From positions 19,217,013 through 19,281,012 of the forward strand of contig OY754333.1 in the NCBI GenBank assembly GCA_963573305.1: a stretch of 64,000 nucleotides of DNA, read 5' to 3'. The notes under the pieces were generated by a model, which had not been told where the DNA came from, searched no databases, and worked only from the letters and a program-made list of their open reading frames with translations. Below are positions 10,425 to 20,869 of this stretch, piece by piece (the first letter of the stretch is position 1; each line of letters starts with the position of its first letter). The position numbers were made by a program, and so were the translations under genes. The stretch comes from Pyrrhosoma nymphula. Lineage: Eukaryota > Arthropoda > Insecta > Odonata > Coenagrionidae.

Positions 10425-10851
10425 AAAAAAAAAAAAAAAAAAAAATCACATGAGAGCTGCCTATTATAATAACTCTAATTTAAGGAATTTTTTCTCCAAG
10501 TCCAAGGACGCTACCCCAAATTTGGAAAGAAGTGGTGTATACAGACTCAAGTGCGAATGTTCGGCAACCTATATTGGGCAGACTGGACGCAAATTCAAAG
10601 AGAGACAAAAAGAACACATTGCTTGTTTCAAACATCAAAATTCCAATTCTAACTTCGCAAAACCCCTGCTGGACAATTATCACACAAGTGACTTCTCATT
10701 GGAAATTTTACATTTCGAGAAGAAAGGCCTCAGTCTTGACGCTCTTGAGCAAGTGGAAATTTTAAAATCGTTGAATGCAAATTGTGAAATTGTAAATGAT
10801 ATGTTGTATACTTCCCGCTCTCCACTCCTCAACCTCCCCCTCTTCCATTAA
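10425..10851 (+). CDS. Penelope-like GIY-YIG endonuclease (partial)
   Basis: The frame of 133 codons starts at ATG 10450 immediately after the A run. It repeats the C-terminal domain of the minus copy: SGVYRLKC at 28-35, YIGQTGRKFKERQKEH at 41-56, and a downstream DALEQVEILK region. It differs from the minus copy at only three residues (H to P, D to Y, R to S). It has no reverse-transcriptase part, so it is a 3' fragment that cannot mobilise itself. GIY-YIG domains in Penelope elements act in the nucleus in target cleavage. The ATG is probably an internal methionine of the original protein. Confidence 0.8.
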
Positions 10852-11230
10852 CCCCTTACCTTCGCACACTTCGGTTTTTTCCCCTTTCCTCCCCTTCTCC
10901 CTAATCCTTAACCGTCACCCGCCTTCACCCCCGCTGACGCACTTGAGCACGCTAGTATTTCTGTTATTGACTTTCTCTCCTTCCCCAACCCCTTCCTACA
11001 CCCTCGGTTCACCCTAATCCTTGCCCAACCGTCACTGCAGTTAGTCAGCTTGAGATGCGTCAGCCCTACCTACCACCCCACATTCCTCGACTCCTACACC
11101 CTGGGGAAGACACAACCTCCCAACTCCCACTCTCCTCTACCGCTTCCCCCTCCACTTTCACAGATTTGATTTTATGTCTATGTCACGTGTCATCCGAGTA
11201 TTTAAGAAGGTGTATCAATGTATTCCTCAC

Positions 11231-11265
11231 CAGAAGATGACGTTAACCGTCGAAACCATGGTCGT
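11231..11265 (+). ncRNA. Hammerhead-like motif, Penelope end (right)
   Basis: CAGAAGA, U, a GACG/CGTC stem, GAAA, then ACC-AT-GGT as a minimal stem III and GTC as a possible cleavage triplet. Hammerhead motifs in the terminal repeats of Penelope-like elements are established knowledge. This copy departs from CUGANGA at one core base. A possible poly(A) signal, AATAAA, follows at about 11271. Confidence 0.35.
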
Positions 11266-11320
11266 GTTCGAATAAAATATTCTGTGGAAATACAAAGTTC
11301 TAGTAAATTTTTTCAATATG

Positions 11321-12257
11321 ATGATTAATTTCTTAAGAGGGTAAACAGGAACAAGGTCACGGTCAGGGAAGGGGAACAGAAGCGGGAGGATCGGGGAACA
11401 GAATGGTTGAGAGGGGTGAGGTGTTCGAAGTAATTCCGCTATCCAACAAATCTGAGCCACAACATTTGGGAAAAAATCAAAATTGTTCATGTAGTCCAAT
11501 TTGTTGACCTTATCGCATGCCTACATGTAAAATTATCGGACCACAAACCACAGGATGAGTCATTTCATTTTAAGTGTTTCGCAAATTTAACTATCATAAA
11601 AAGAATTAAAACATTGCTTTCATTCTGACTCCCAATTTGTCCAATATGAAAACATGTAATCGGGCGAATTAAACTGAAGTAAGAATGCACACTCCACTTT
11701 TGTCTTCAACATGGCACTTGTCTTTTGGCTTAAAAAAATAGTTTTCCAATAATCACCTGTGTTGTATAAACACACTTTCACTCGGTCTTCGGGGATAATA
11801 TTCTTAAGCTTGTGAGATAATTTTTACAGAGAGAGTAACGTTTTCCATTTGGATTTTGCGTTTGAGGTAGGAGGAAGACTGCTAAGCAAACAAGTGGCTT
11901 GTTTTAGGAGTCGTCTATTAAACTGTTTTTCTATAAGGGAAGATTCGTAACCTTTTCAATTGGCTGTGTTGAATGTTATATAGCTTTTTGGAAAATTCTC
12001 AGTTTGATAAGGCGATTGAGGTGAGGCGACAAATCCTTGCGTGAAACGCTGCATGTGGTAGCACTTAGAATCACTTTGGATTATGACGTCAGTAAAATTT
12101 CTTTTCTAAAATATAGGAAAAGAATGGTTTTGATTCTTGAGGCAAATGCTGACGTTTAAAAATTAATTCGGTTTGCTTTGAACTTCTAAGGTTAAAGATA
12201 TTGACGTAAGAAGAGAATTTATATGAGTCAAATGAGTCACAACTTGTTCTCGCTGTC
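11321..12257. other. Intergenic DNA, nothing recognised
   Basis: No gene. The 90-codon minus frame at 11227-11499 begins inside the Penelope end and has no recognisable content. Confidence 0.4.
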
Positions 12258-12478
12258 TTAAGCCCGTTTTACACGGAGCACGTAATTGCACAATCTGATG
12301 TACGTACGAACATGCATTTCAAATTGCATCGTGTAAAGCCGTGAATTGCAAGGACGCATGCGCGAATGCATGAACGCGAGGTGGAAAAATAGCCCCTGCT
12401 CTAATTCGAAAATGATTGCACGCCCGATTGAGTAGTTTGAAGTTGTGCAATGTCGTGCCCCGTGTAAAACGGCCTTTA
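12258..12478. mobile_element. MITE, 221 bp, TIR TAAGCCCGTTTTACACGG
   Basis: The left end TTAAGCCCGTTTTACACGG with GCACGTAATTGCACAA is mirrored at the right end, whose complement is TAAAGGCCGTTTTACACGG with GCACGACATTGCACAA. The TIRs span about 40 bp and there is no coding. A partial relative lies near 33755, and a related family with TIR GCCGTGTTTACACG sits at 35572-35774. Confidence 0.75.
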
Positions 12479-12911
12479 GACTTCCTATCCAAAGGCAAGC
12501 AGTATCTTATAAGTATCAGAAGTAAAAAAAAATAAACATTTTTTATTCCACGGTTTTTTTAATTTAAAAATTTTCGCCCGAAATTATCTTTGGAAAATTT
12601 CGGCAAAATTTGGAGAAAGTGATAATATCATGTTTATCCCGTGAGTTTCCGCGCTAAGACGAAGGCGAACGTATGCGTAAGAGTATTGTTGGTTTTAAAA
12701 ATGGTTGGTTTTTAAAACTCAAATAAGTTTCGCAATAATAGCATTACTCTATGCTCACTACTTTCTCTTCAGTTAATGTATAGAGAGCCGTTTGTTTTCA
12801 AGTTACTAGTTAGAACTGATTTGACCTCTCTGTTGAAATATATTGGAATAAAGGAACGGGAATAGGAAGAGGGAATGGAGGAAATTAGTTTTATGCAAAC
12901 GGAGTATCTTT

Positions 12912-13060
12912 TGGGCCATTCAAGTACATATTACGGAAGATAATTTTCGACTATTTTTTTACCCCACTTTTCCCCCTTATGTGAGACAACGAAAGATTTC
13001 ATTAACTCTCCCCCCCTCCCATCCAAATCTTACGTAAGTTAATAAAAGATTTTGCAACGG
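12912..13060 (+). mobile_element. Fragment of GGGCCATTCAAG MITE family
   Basis: It begins GGGCCATTCAAGTA like the left TIR of the element at 18413-18923 and continues with a pyrimidine-rich block and ATCTTACGTAAG. The right end is missing or diverged. Confidence 0.5.
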
Positions 13061-15635
13061 ATGCACATGGGTAAAAATTTCGATGATAGATGTTTTCGGC
13101 GACTTTGTTCGTTACTTTCAATCTCACTGTTCTGAATTCTTAAGAAATATTTGCTGCTTAAAAAAATGTATCGATAATGATGAACGAGAAAAAATATTTT
13201 ATTACTTAATTTTTCCAATCCTGTTCCGAGGATTGTACTTTAAATGACTTCCTTACAATGTCCGGAAGGAAAGGAATTTCCAAAATCCCAAATGGAATAA
13301 GCCGAAATGATATTAATTTTGTCTATCGTATTATCTAACTAATGGTGCATTTTATAAAGAAGTAGATTAATGAATTACGGCTGTTGAAAACTAAGAATGA
13401 ACTGATGTGGAGAAATAGATCTTCAATTTCTGTCAATAAACAGACAAGATGCTACGTTGAAAGGCTATCTAATGGTAGTGTAAGCAAATCAGGAAGCGCT
13501 GATTTTTATGAAATCGAAACTGAAATTTTAAAAAATCATTTAAAAAACGTGTAGGTCATCTCGGCATGTGCTGAAAAAATCTAACATATAGTGAAGCTTT
13601 ATATTTGCTTTGATAAATGTGGCATTTTTATATGGAGACACTAATATTACTCTCTAAATTAATGAACCCAAAGACAGTCATTTCAATTTACACACGGCAG
13701 GATCATGTGTGTTATCCGATAACATTAACAAGGTGTTAATTTTTTCAACAATCTTTGCTTTAATTTTTTTATGCGTACAGTCCGTTGGAGAGAAAATATT
13801 ACCACCCGAAGCGGATCCGTAAGTTATGTCCTTTAGTTTAAATAGGCAAAAGCTGCGTGTTTGTAAATGTCTTTTGGTATTTCTACGTGTTTTTATGTGT
13901 AAGGTTATTAAAAAACCTCGGTGATTGACGGCAGCTCAGGACGAGCGTGACTAGAGAAGCACTAGGAAAATAGGGCAGGTAAAACTAACTCCAAGCAGTA
14001 CGATGGTCGAACAGCTGATTGGAGGGAAAGCGCTGAAGGGCCAATGCCAAATTTACTCGCCCCACATGCTTGGAGACGCAGAAATTCTTTCCAGAACGTT
14101 CGCCCTTATATGTTTCGTTCAAAAACATTCGTATCCCTCTCTCTCCCTCTCGGTGGACAGGCAATCGCTCACGTAACCCAGGGCGAGTTCAACGGCATTA
14201 GATTTCAAAATAAAACTTTTAATATGCTGCCGGAGTATCCCCGTTAGCTTATCGCCTATCAGAATGGGGTGGGGTAAAAAAGAATCGAGTTGGGGATCGA
14301 GCTCACCGTTATCGCATTCTTTCAGAGGACGTTTCATCTGCTGCCAGTACAACTTAAAAGTGGAAGAAAGTCTACCGGTAAGATGCTCCAAACTTCCCCA
14401 GTAAAGTAGGCCATTAAGAGCCCATTGACGATGGCTTTACATCGCCTAGGTAACCTGACGGAGACTCCGTACTGACGGCGATCAGGCAACCTTTCTTCAT
14501 TTCATCTGTAGATAAGGGGAAACCCATGCAATTGCAAACCAGCAAATATACCAAGTGCTCAGCTTTATTAAAGACGCCAACGTCTTTTATATCTAAAATT
14601 AAAACGTGTCTAGTATTTAATATGCTTCTTAAATAGATAAATAGTATGTGCAGTCATGACTTGTTACAATAAAGGGTGCCAAATGACCTTTACCGTCTAT
14701 ACACCAAACAAATCAACTACCTACTACAACTACAAAGGAGCCACAAGAAAACGGACATGAAGGGTTAGGCGCTGCGAAGTAGAAATTCTCTCATTTCAAA
14801 TAATTTCTAAATATCTTAAGAATGTTCATCTCCTTGACCCAGCAGATAGTGGCCGTAGTCAATTGGAAATAAAAATATAATTCAATGGATATCTGGAGCG
14901 ATTCTTTAAATTTGATTGACGAAAACTTCTAGAGCAGGAAAAATTTAGTGAAGAAAATGTCCACAGAGATGAATCGAGAGAAGTATTTAAAAAATCTAAG
15001 GTAAAGAACCCTTTTACATAGGGTAGAACGACGCAGAGAAAATTGTGTTGTTTTTCCTGAAGGAAACAAAATTGCTGGAATGGTGGAAGGAAGGAAAATG
15101 CCGTTGAAGATGAATTTTGGCAATCGCAAGAAGCCCAGCAAATTCTGGGAGTTCCGGCCGGAAATACGTCCTGAGAAAGAATTTTAGCCGAGCGGGTACT
15201 AGAGCATATAATCGCCGGTAAAGTTCCTCCCACAGTAAAGTATATGATCCATTGATTTGGGGAAGTAAATAATGGAGTATATTTTCGATAATTTTGAATA
15301 ACCAGGCGCATAAGCGGCCGGAATATGCTGAGCAAGAAGACGTCTATCGAACGTGAAACAAGCGAGATATTGAACGACCTTTATCAAAGAGGGCTCTTTT
15401 CCGCTTTGCAGAGCAGAATACTTGTGGTGCGGAAGGAAATGAGGACGACTATGGCAGAGGAATGATACAACTTAAGGGTAAGTCGAGAATTCTGGCAGGG
15501 AAGGGATGGACGCGGGTGGGCAAAATGGGACCACAAGGCATTCAATAATTTCTCAATACCTAAGTCGCAAAGTACGGGGGTACATACAGAGGCGAGAATG
15601 GATGGCAAGGTGATTTTAAACAAGCCTTTATCAGC
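13061..15635. other. Intergenic DNA, 2.6 kb, no gene seen
   Basis: The longest frame (minus, 14859-15335, 158 codons) is in simple AT/pyrimidine-rich sequence, overlaps other frames on the same strand and matches no family I know. No splice-site-supported exon was found. Confidence 0.4.
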
Positions 15636-15852
15636 TGGATTTTTTTTTAACTTCCGAATTTTCAGCCGGCCCTAAGCCGGCCTTCCTTATTTTTTTCCAA
15701 TAAAAATATAAATTCAAACACAAATATATCACAAGAGAATTTACAATGTTATTCAATGAGTGTGCTTTGCTATCAAGTCCACCTTTAGCCTTAGCCTCAT
15801 CAGGAGCTCTTTTTACAGGAGTTTTCATAATTCTCGAAAGATGAAAACTCAC
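15636..15852 (-). mobile_element. Possible decayed Penelope-type end
   Basis: On the minus strand, CTGATGA (15797-15803) is followed by GGCTAAGGCTAAAGGTGG and CTTGATAG. This is a decayed version of the CTGATGA / stem / GAAA arrangement seen at other Penelope-like ends here. The G of GAAA is lost. The AT-rich tail toward 15640 ends in an A run on this strand. Classification is tentative. Confidence 0.3.
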
Positions 15853-17220
15853 GCCAGGTAAAACTATAAGAAATGGATTCAGATCTCACATCCGGAACCA
15901 AGTCATAATGATAAAACTAATAGTTTTGTGCACCCAGTTAAGGGCCATTCAAGCAGTATGATTGACGATTTTGGACGCTTTAAGATTCCCTCTCTCCCTA
16001 AGTAGGGCAGCGTAAGATTTCATTAACTCCTCTTCCTCTCTCATCGCAGTCAATCATAGACTTTAGAAGATGGAATACATCATCTTTTAAATGAGCGATA
16101 TTTTGGACAATGAAGGCTACTCATAGGAATACTGAGCACGAGATACTCAAGGCGTGCCGATGAAACCAACGTTTGCTGTCTGCCGACATGAAAATTTCGG
16201 CTGCAGAGAGTGCGTGGATCAACTCATGATACTCTGTTTCGCAGAATTTCATCTTGAAAATATCAAAATCATAAACTGGAAACTGTCAAAATCTATTTTT
16301 TGCCATAGGTTTCTAGAATTGTAACAATGCAAGACCAGGGTATGCTGAATATACGCCAAATAATATCATTCGATATTATTAGTTCTCACCATAAAAAATA
16401 TAAGATTGATTTTTTTACCGTTTACGAGAACAATCGATCACCCAAATCTCCCGTCAGCACACCAGTTACTATGCTATGCTAGATGATCCCTGACCCAGAA
16501 AAATAAGCTGCTTTTTTACTGAGAAATACTATAACTGATAATAACCAAATGTTTTCGCAAACATTCTACGCCCGGTAATCTACGCGTAGTGTGCTGTATT
16601 AAATCAAATTACGATTTGTCGATGGGCGATTATAAAGAAAAAAAGATACAGATACGATCTCTTGAGTAAATAAAAATCTCGCGGAAGATAACATCGGACT
16701 CTCACACTGCCCTAAGTAAGACTATGTGAGAAGAGCCTAACTCCCATTCCCTCTAACAAGTCTTACGTATTACATAAGTGAATGACCTTTGCAAAAAAGA
16801 GTCGTATCACTTCCCCATCATGCAATCCACCTGACTCACCAACCACCCTAGCAGATTGACGGAGCGGAATCGGGCCATTGCGGCATACGATTGCCAGGCA
16901 TGAAACTTTACTCGCGTTGCTTTCAAGCCAGGAATGCAGGAGGGATTTTTGTGAGAAAACTCGAGGCGATGTAAACAAGAAAGCGGAGGAGGAGTTGGAT
17001 TTGATGAGTCAGTCACCCACGTGGCGATTAGTAGAGAGGAGCAAAGCGAGGACTCCGAACATTTTATGCTTGGCCCATGAAAATCATGCCGCGATGGACT
17101 CCCGGGAAGAGATATGTGTGGGAGGAATGCGAATGGAAATTATACCAGATAGCGTGGCAATGGGGAACTTGCATTGGTCGACGATTGCAATAAATTGCGA
17201 TAATTGCTATCGACGATTGC
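15853..17220. other. Intergenic DNA with one MITE scrap
   Basis: A scrap of the GGGCCATTCAAG family lies at about 15946-16030 (GGGCCATTCAAG, later GCGTAAGATTTCATTAACTC). Nothing else is recognised. The plus frame at 16878-17300 is discussed under rejected items. Confidence 0.4.
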
Positions 17221-17280
17221 TACGTCTACCCAGCGAGCCACCTCAGAGGAGAATGGCAGGGGGTGTTAGGACACCAGCCA
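17221..17280 (-). mobile_element. CR1-like LINE 3' tail, minus strand
   Basis: In complement this reads GGCTGGTGTCCTAACACC, CCCTGCCA and CTGAGGTGGCTCG. It matches the tail of the 7.95-kb CR1-like copy (GGCTGGTGTCCTAACACCCT). No coding remnant was found next to it. Confidence 0.6.
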
Positions 17281-17290
17281 TGGAAAGGAG

Positions 17291-18412
17291 GGGAGAATAG
17301 GGAAAAGGAGGGGGGAATTGTGTGTCATTAATGTGGCTTAAGATAGTGTGACGCTGTTTTTGTTCGAATCACTAATTGTGCGAGGAAAGAAGGAATTTTT
17401 GTACATGTCAGTTCGGGAGCGTATATCTCTCTCTTATTTTGTCACTCCTATCGGTTCTAGATAGAGCGCGGGGTTGAAATGATATCCTCCGTGTCGTACT
17501 GAAACTCGCCTCATCAGAGTTTTTCAAGTAATCTAAGCTGAGCGTGAAGCCTCCGAGTCTCTAAACGGATCCCAACCTAATACTTCCATCAACTGTGTGA
17601 CACTTTCTGTTCACTCGTGGCAGTTCTTAACAAAGCGTGCGGCTCTACTTTTTTATTTACTTCGTGAATTAAATCATTCTCTACCGGGTTCCAAATGCCC
17701 GCAGCGTGTTCAAGATGTCGCCTATCAAGATCAAAATAGCATCTTTAATGAAACACCGCAAATGTTTCGTTTGTGTTTCCCCCGCGTTAGGCCTGAAGTC
17801 AAAGAGATTCCTATCCCACTTCTCGTAACAATAGTGATTCAAATGGGAAGGATTGCATTCAGTGGCAAGCAAAGTGGGGTTCAGCGGTCCCATAATCACA
17901 TATTCGGAGGAGTATGAGCGCATTGTGGAGCATGTCAGGAGAAATTATTTTTCTAAAGCGAAGAAACCAGGGATCGCCCAGCTATTCTCGTATAAACACA
18001 AGCCCCAAAGTCAACGAAGGCAGTGTACTGGAACTCAATAGGATGGAAATTTTTCATTGTGTTAAAACAGCGTTCTTCAACCGGTGTCGGTCAAAAGAAA
18101 TTTCCTCTACAGTCATTAAACATTTTGCTCTAATTACATAGCGACAAGTGGCAGTCACTACACGATTAGGGCCCATGAGCTAAAAAGTTCTACTTTTAAA
18201 GCATTGCTTTTAATAATATAAAATTTATCAATATTGATTATTATTTCTGTCTCACCCATCAGCCTGCCCACGAAATGTTTCCTATTTCGGCGGTCCGCAG
18301 CTGTAATAAATATTCTAGATTCTTTCAAGAGTAATTTCTGTGATTTATGACCTTTCTTTAGGGGCAAAGTTATGTACTTTTATTATATTCACCTAAAATT
18401 TAAATTGTTTTC
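17291..18412. other. Intergenic DNA, nothing recognised
   Basis: Several frames of 60-106 codons overlap on both strands (17597-18141). None is recognisable, and I see no convincing splice sites. Confidence 0.4.
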
Positions 18413-18923
18413 TGGGCCATTCAAGTATTAAGTAAGACGTTTTCGGGGGGAGGGAGGGATTATCTTACATTGTCTTATGTTATAGGGGTGAGGCAGGGGG
18501 TCTGGAACCTATTTACGTAAGATTTTTGCCCGTCTTGAAACATTGTATTAATCGTTTACGAATAAAATTTAGAGGTAACAAGGAGCGTCCGCTCGATAAT
18601 TAATGGCGCATTTTCCGTAATCTCACTGCTACACCAATGCTCCTATTCTGTCGCTTGACTGGCTAGCTACATTACCTCTACGCTCAATTAATGTGGTACC
18701 CAAACACTGCATGATTAGACGTTATCTAGTGCTCAAAGCTGCACGATGTATTCTATGGAAAGATAAAGCTGCATAAAACGACTATTTAACGAAGAGTAGA
18801 TACAAATATCTTACGTTTTACGTAATACTGATTTTGAGAAGGAGGGGCGGTGGGAAAATCTTACATAAGGGGAAAGGGTCAAAAATGGTATACATCGTCT
18901 TACGTAATACTTGAACGGCCCCT
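18413..18923. mobile_element. MITE, 511 bp, TIR GGGCC-TTCAAGTATT-CGTAAGAC
   Basis: The left end GGGCCATTCAAGTATTAAGT pairs with the right end, whose complement is GGGCCGTTCAAGTATTACGT. G-rich blocks and ATCTTAC repeats lie inside both ends. There is no transposase frame. Fragments of the same family occur at 12912 and 15946. Superfamily not assigned. Confidence 0.7.
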
Positions 18924-19642
18924 AAGCAGAGAACTGCGCTGTGAATTATATAGGAGGTTGGGTGAGCTCATTACGGTATTTGAGGAGAAGGGAGGGAGCG
19001 GGGGGAGGGGGTAAGATAACCAAAGTACAGAGGAGTTATGACTTCACAGAATGCACTCAGCTGGTACTTGTTTCAATTCAGTATTCTACTATATTAGGAT
19101 TAGGGTGCTTCCACAACTATGGTCATTCGCACTTCAATTCATTCCCAGTAACAGATTTCTTTATATAGACCACTTACACCCCAATTACCATCCCAGTTAC
19201 AAACAAAAAACATTTACATAGGAAGTTTGAAGAACGCCATATAAAAATTCTTGACTGAGGTAGGCTTCATTATTCACTGGCTCCGTTACTTCCTTTACAC
19301 AGTCTTTATTCACATTGCATAAACGTTGCATGCTGATTCCGGGCATGTAGACTGTAATTCATAATCAATAACCAAAATTTAAAAGATGAATTCATTTATT
19401 CAACAAACATAATCACAAATTACTCCTTTTTTTCATGTCATGTTGTAAACAAGGGCCTTCAAATTACATGAATTTTTCACAAGTCGAAAATATTTTATCA
19501 TCCATCATTTAATCACGTTCCAATCATTTTCCAAGTAAAATTCTTATTAACAATCTTTGGATCGTTGTTTCCCAATAATTCCTTCGTTCAGAATTACTTA
19601 ACCCTTTCTTTATCACTCTCAGCAAGCTTGCATCCAATTTTC
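18924..19642. other. Intergenic DNA with a MITE-like scrap
   Basis: Around 19140-19205 there are CCCAGTAACAGATTTC and CCCAGTTACAAAC, resembling the subterminal motif of the TA-flanked MITE at 23952. Otherwise nothing is recognised. Confidence 0.35.
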
Positions 19643-20862
19643 GAATATTTCAACTATTTATTTAAATATTTTCCGTGAATCTTCTGTGTAAGTAAGTACC
19701 TATGTCAACATTTTTCAGATTCTCGTAGCAAAATACGGTTTACATTATAAAAGTTTTATGAGATAAAGCAATATTATTTGTTTTATAAAATGAAGTGTGA
19801 ACAAATCAACTTTTTGCATGAGCCGATAAGTATATCAGCACCTTGAGCATCTAATGGTTAATTATGTTCAAAAGCACTGCCTTCCTTATATGAATCATTG
19901 AAATGAGTTTTAAAACCATTTAGAAGCCCTACGTATACTATCCTTTCCTTGTAAATTAACACCCTTGTGGATATAGACAGTATTCCATTGATCGTGTGTC
20001 ATCTCTAACCTATAATTTCAGACACATTTGGTACCTAGGTAGAAAATGGTCGTAAGTTTTGTTGAGTGTAAGCGAAATTTTATAAATATGACCTTTTGAC
20101 CCCGTAAATAGGGTCCTACCAAAAATCCAAATTTGGCATAGTAGGCTTTCAATGTTAAATTTTTCGAAATACAAAAAAGGCAGAATTTCTTTGCGAAACT
20201 TTCATAGATTACGTTTTTGGGCACGAGAAACGCAATGAAAGAAATTTCCAGCTCGAAAATACGACCGTGACCCCTGAAAGGGCACAGCCAAGGTCACAAT
20301 GGTGATAAACCGAGAATCGCTACAAACCTATCGAATCATAGGAAAGGAAACTTTTTTTCGCACTATTTCATACTGATTACACTCAACCTTGCTCCACGGC
20401 ATAATTATTCCGGCTGGCAATAGCTATTACCAGGTTTAATTTACTGCCCTAATTGAGCGTTTTAAGTAGACATCGAGCAAGGTACTGCCCTTCCCTTCTT
20501 CCGTCACCAACAGCCAAGAAAACCAGAGAAAATACGAGTTCGCTTGGTTCATACGACCAATTACTTTTACGCACATTAATTCCAATTTATGACTAGCATT
20601 GGGCGCATACACTATCAAAGGGAAAACACGCTCAAGCACCCATACATATTTGTATCGGAATGTGGTGCGGGTACCTTTCTCCCCTTTCGCATCAACCCAG
20701 TGATTGAAAAATATCCTAAACGAGAGCTCAGCTGCGTTCCTGCAGATTGATCATGAATAAAATAAGGGTTTCGTAGCTTAATACTTATTAGATATATAAA
20801 CAAGAAGAGGATAAGTGGAACCATCCTATGAGATGCCAAAAGTCACGCCGCCGGAGAGGGAG

Positions 20863-20869
20863 TATAAAA
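20863..20869 (+). promoter_or_regulatory. TATA-box-like site in duplicated block
   Basis: TATAAAA within GGGAGTATAAAACCTCGTC is kept in copy B at 52578-52584. Initiator-like TCAGCA/TCATAG follow at about 10-20 bp, which is a little close for a standard TATA promoter. No coding exon that I trust follows, so it could belong to an old element or be chance. Confidence 0.3.

Larger units (their letters stand above)
9132..11320. mobile_element. Head-to-head Penelope-like inverted repeat
   Basis: Two 3' halves of one Penelope-like element face apart: arm 9132-10033 is antisense and arm 10425-11320 is sense. The arms are nearly identical over about 0.9 kb, including several UTR-derived frames that are identical residue for residue. 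The roughly 390-bp spacer (10034-10424) is unique and carries the reverse-transcriptase C-terminus of the minus unit only. Each arm's inner edge is a homopolymer (T run 10010-10033, A run about 10425-10445). A transcript across it would fold into a long hairpin. Penelope-like elements are known for partial and inverted tandem copies. Confidence 0.9.

Noticed and set aside
14859..15387. 158-codon minus frame and two overlapping ones
   Set aside because: Three overlapping frames on the same strand, hydrophobic and low in complexity, with no known motif.
16878..17300. 140-codon plus frame
   Set aside because: Its last third is the antisense of a CR1-like LINE tail. The rest matches nothing and has no splice or promoter support.
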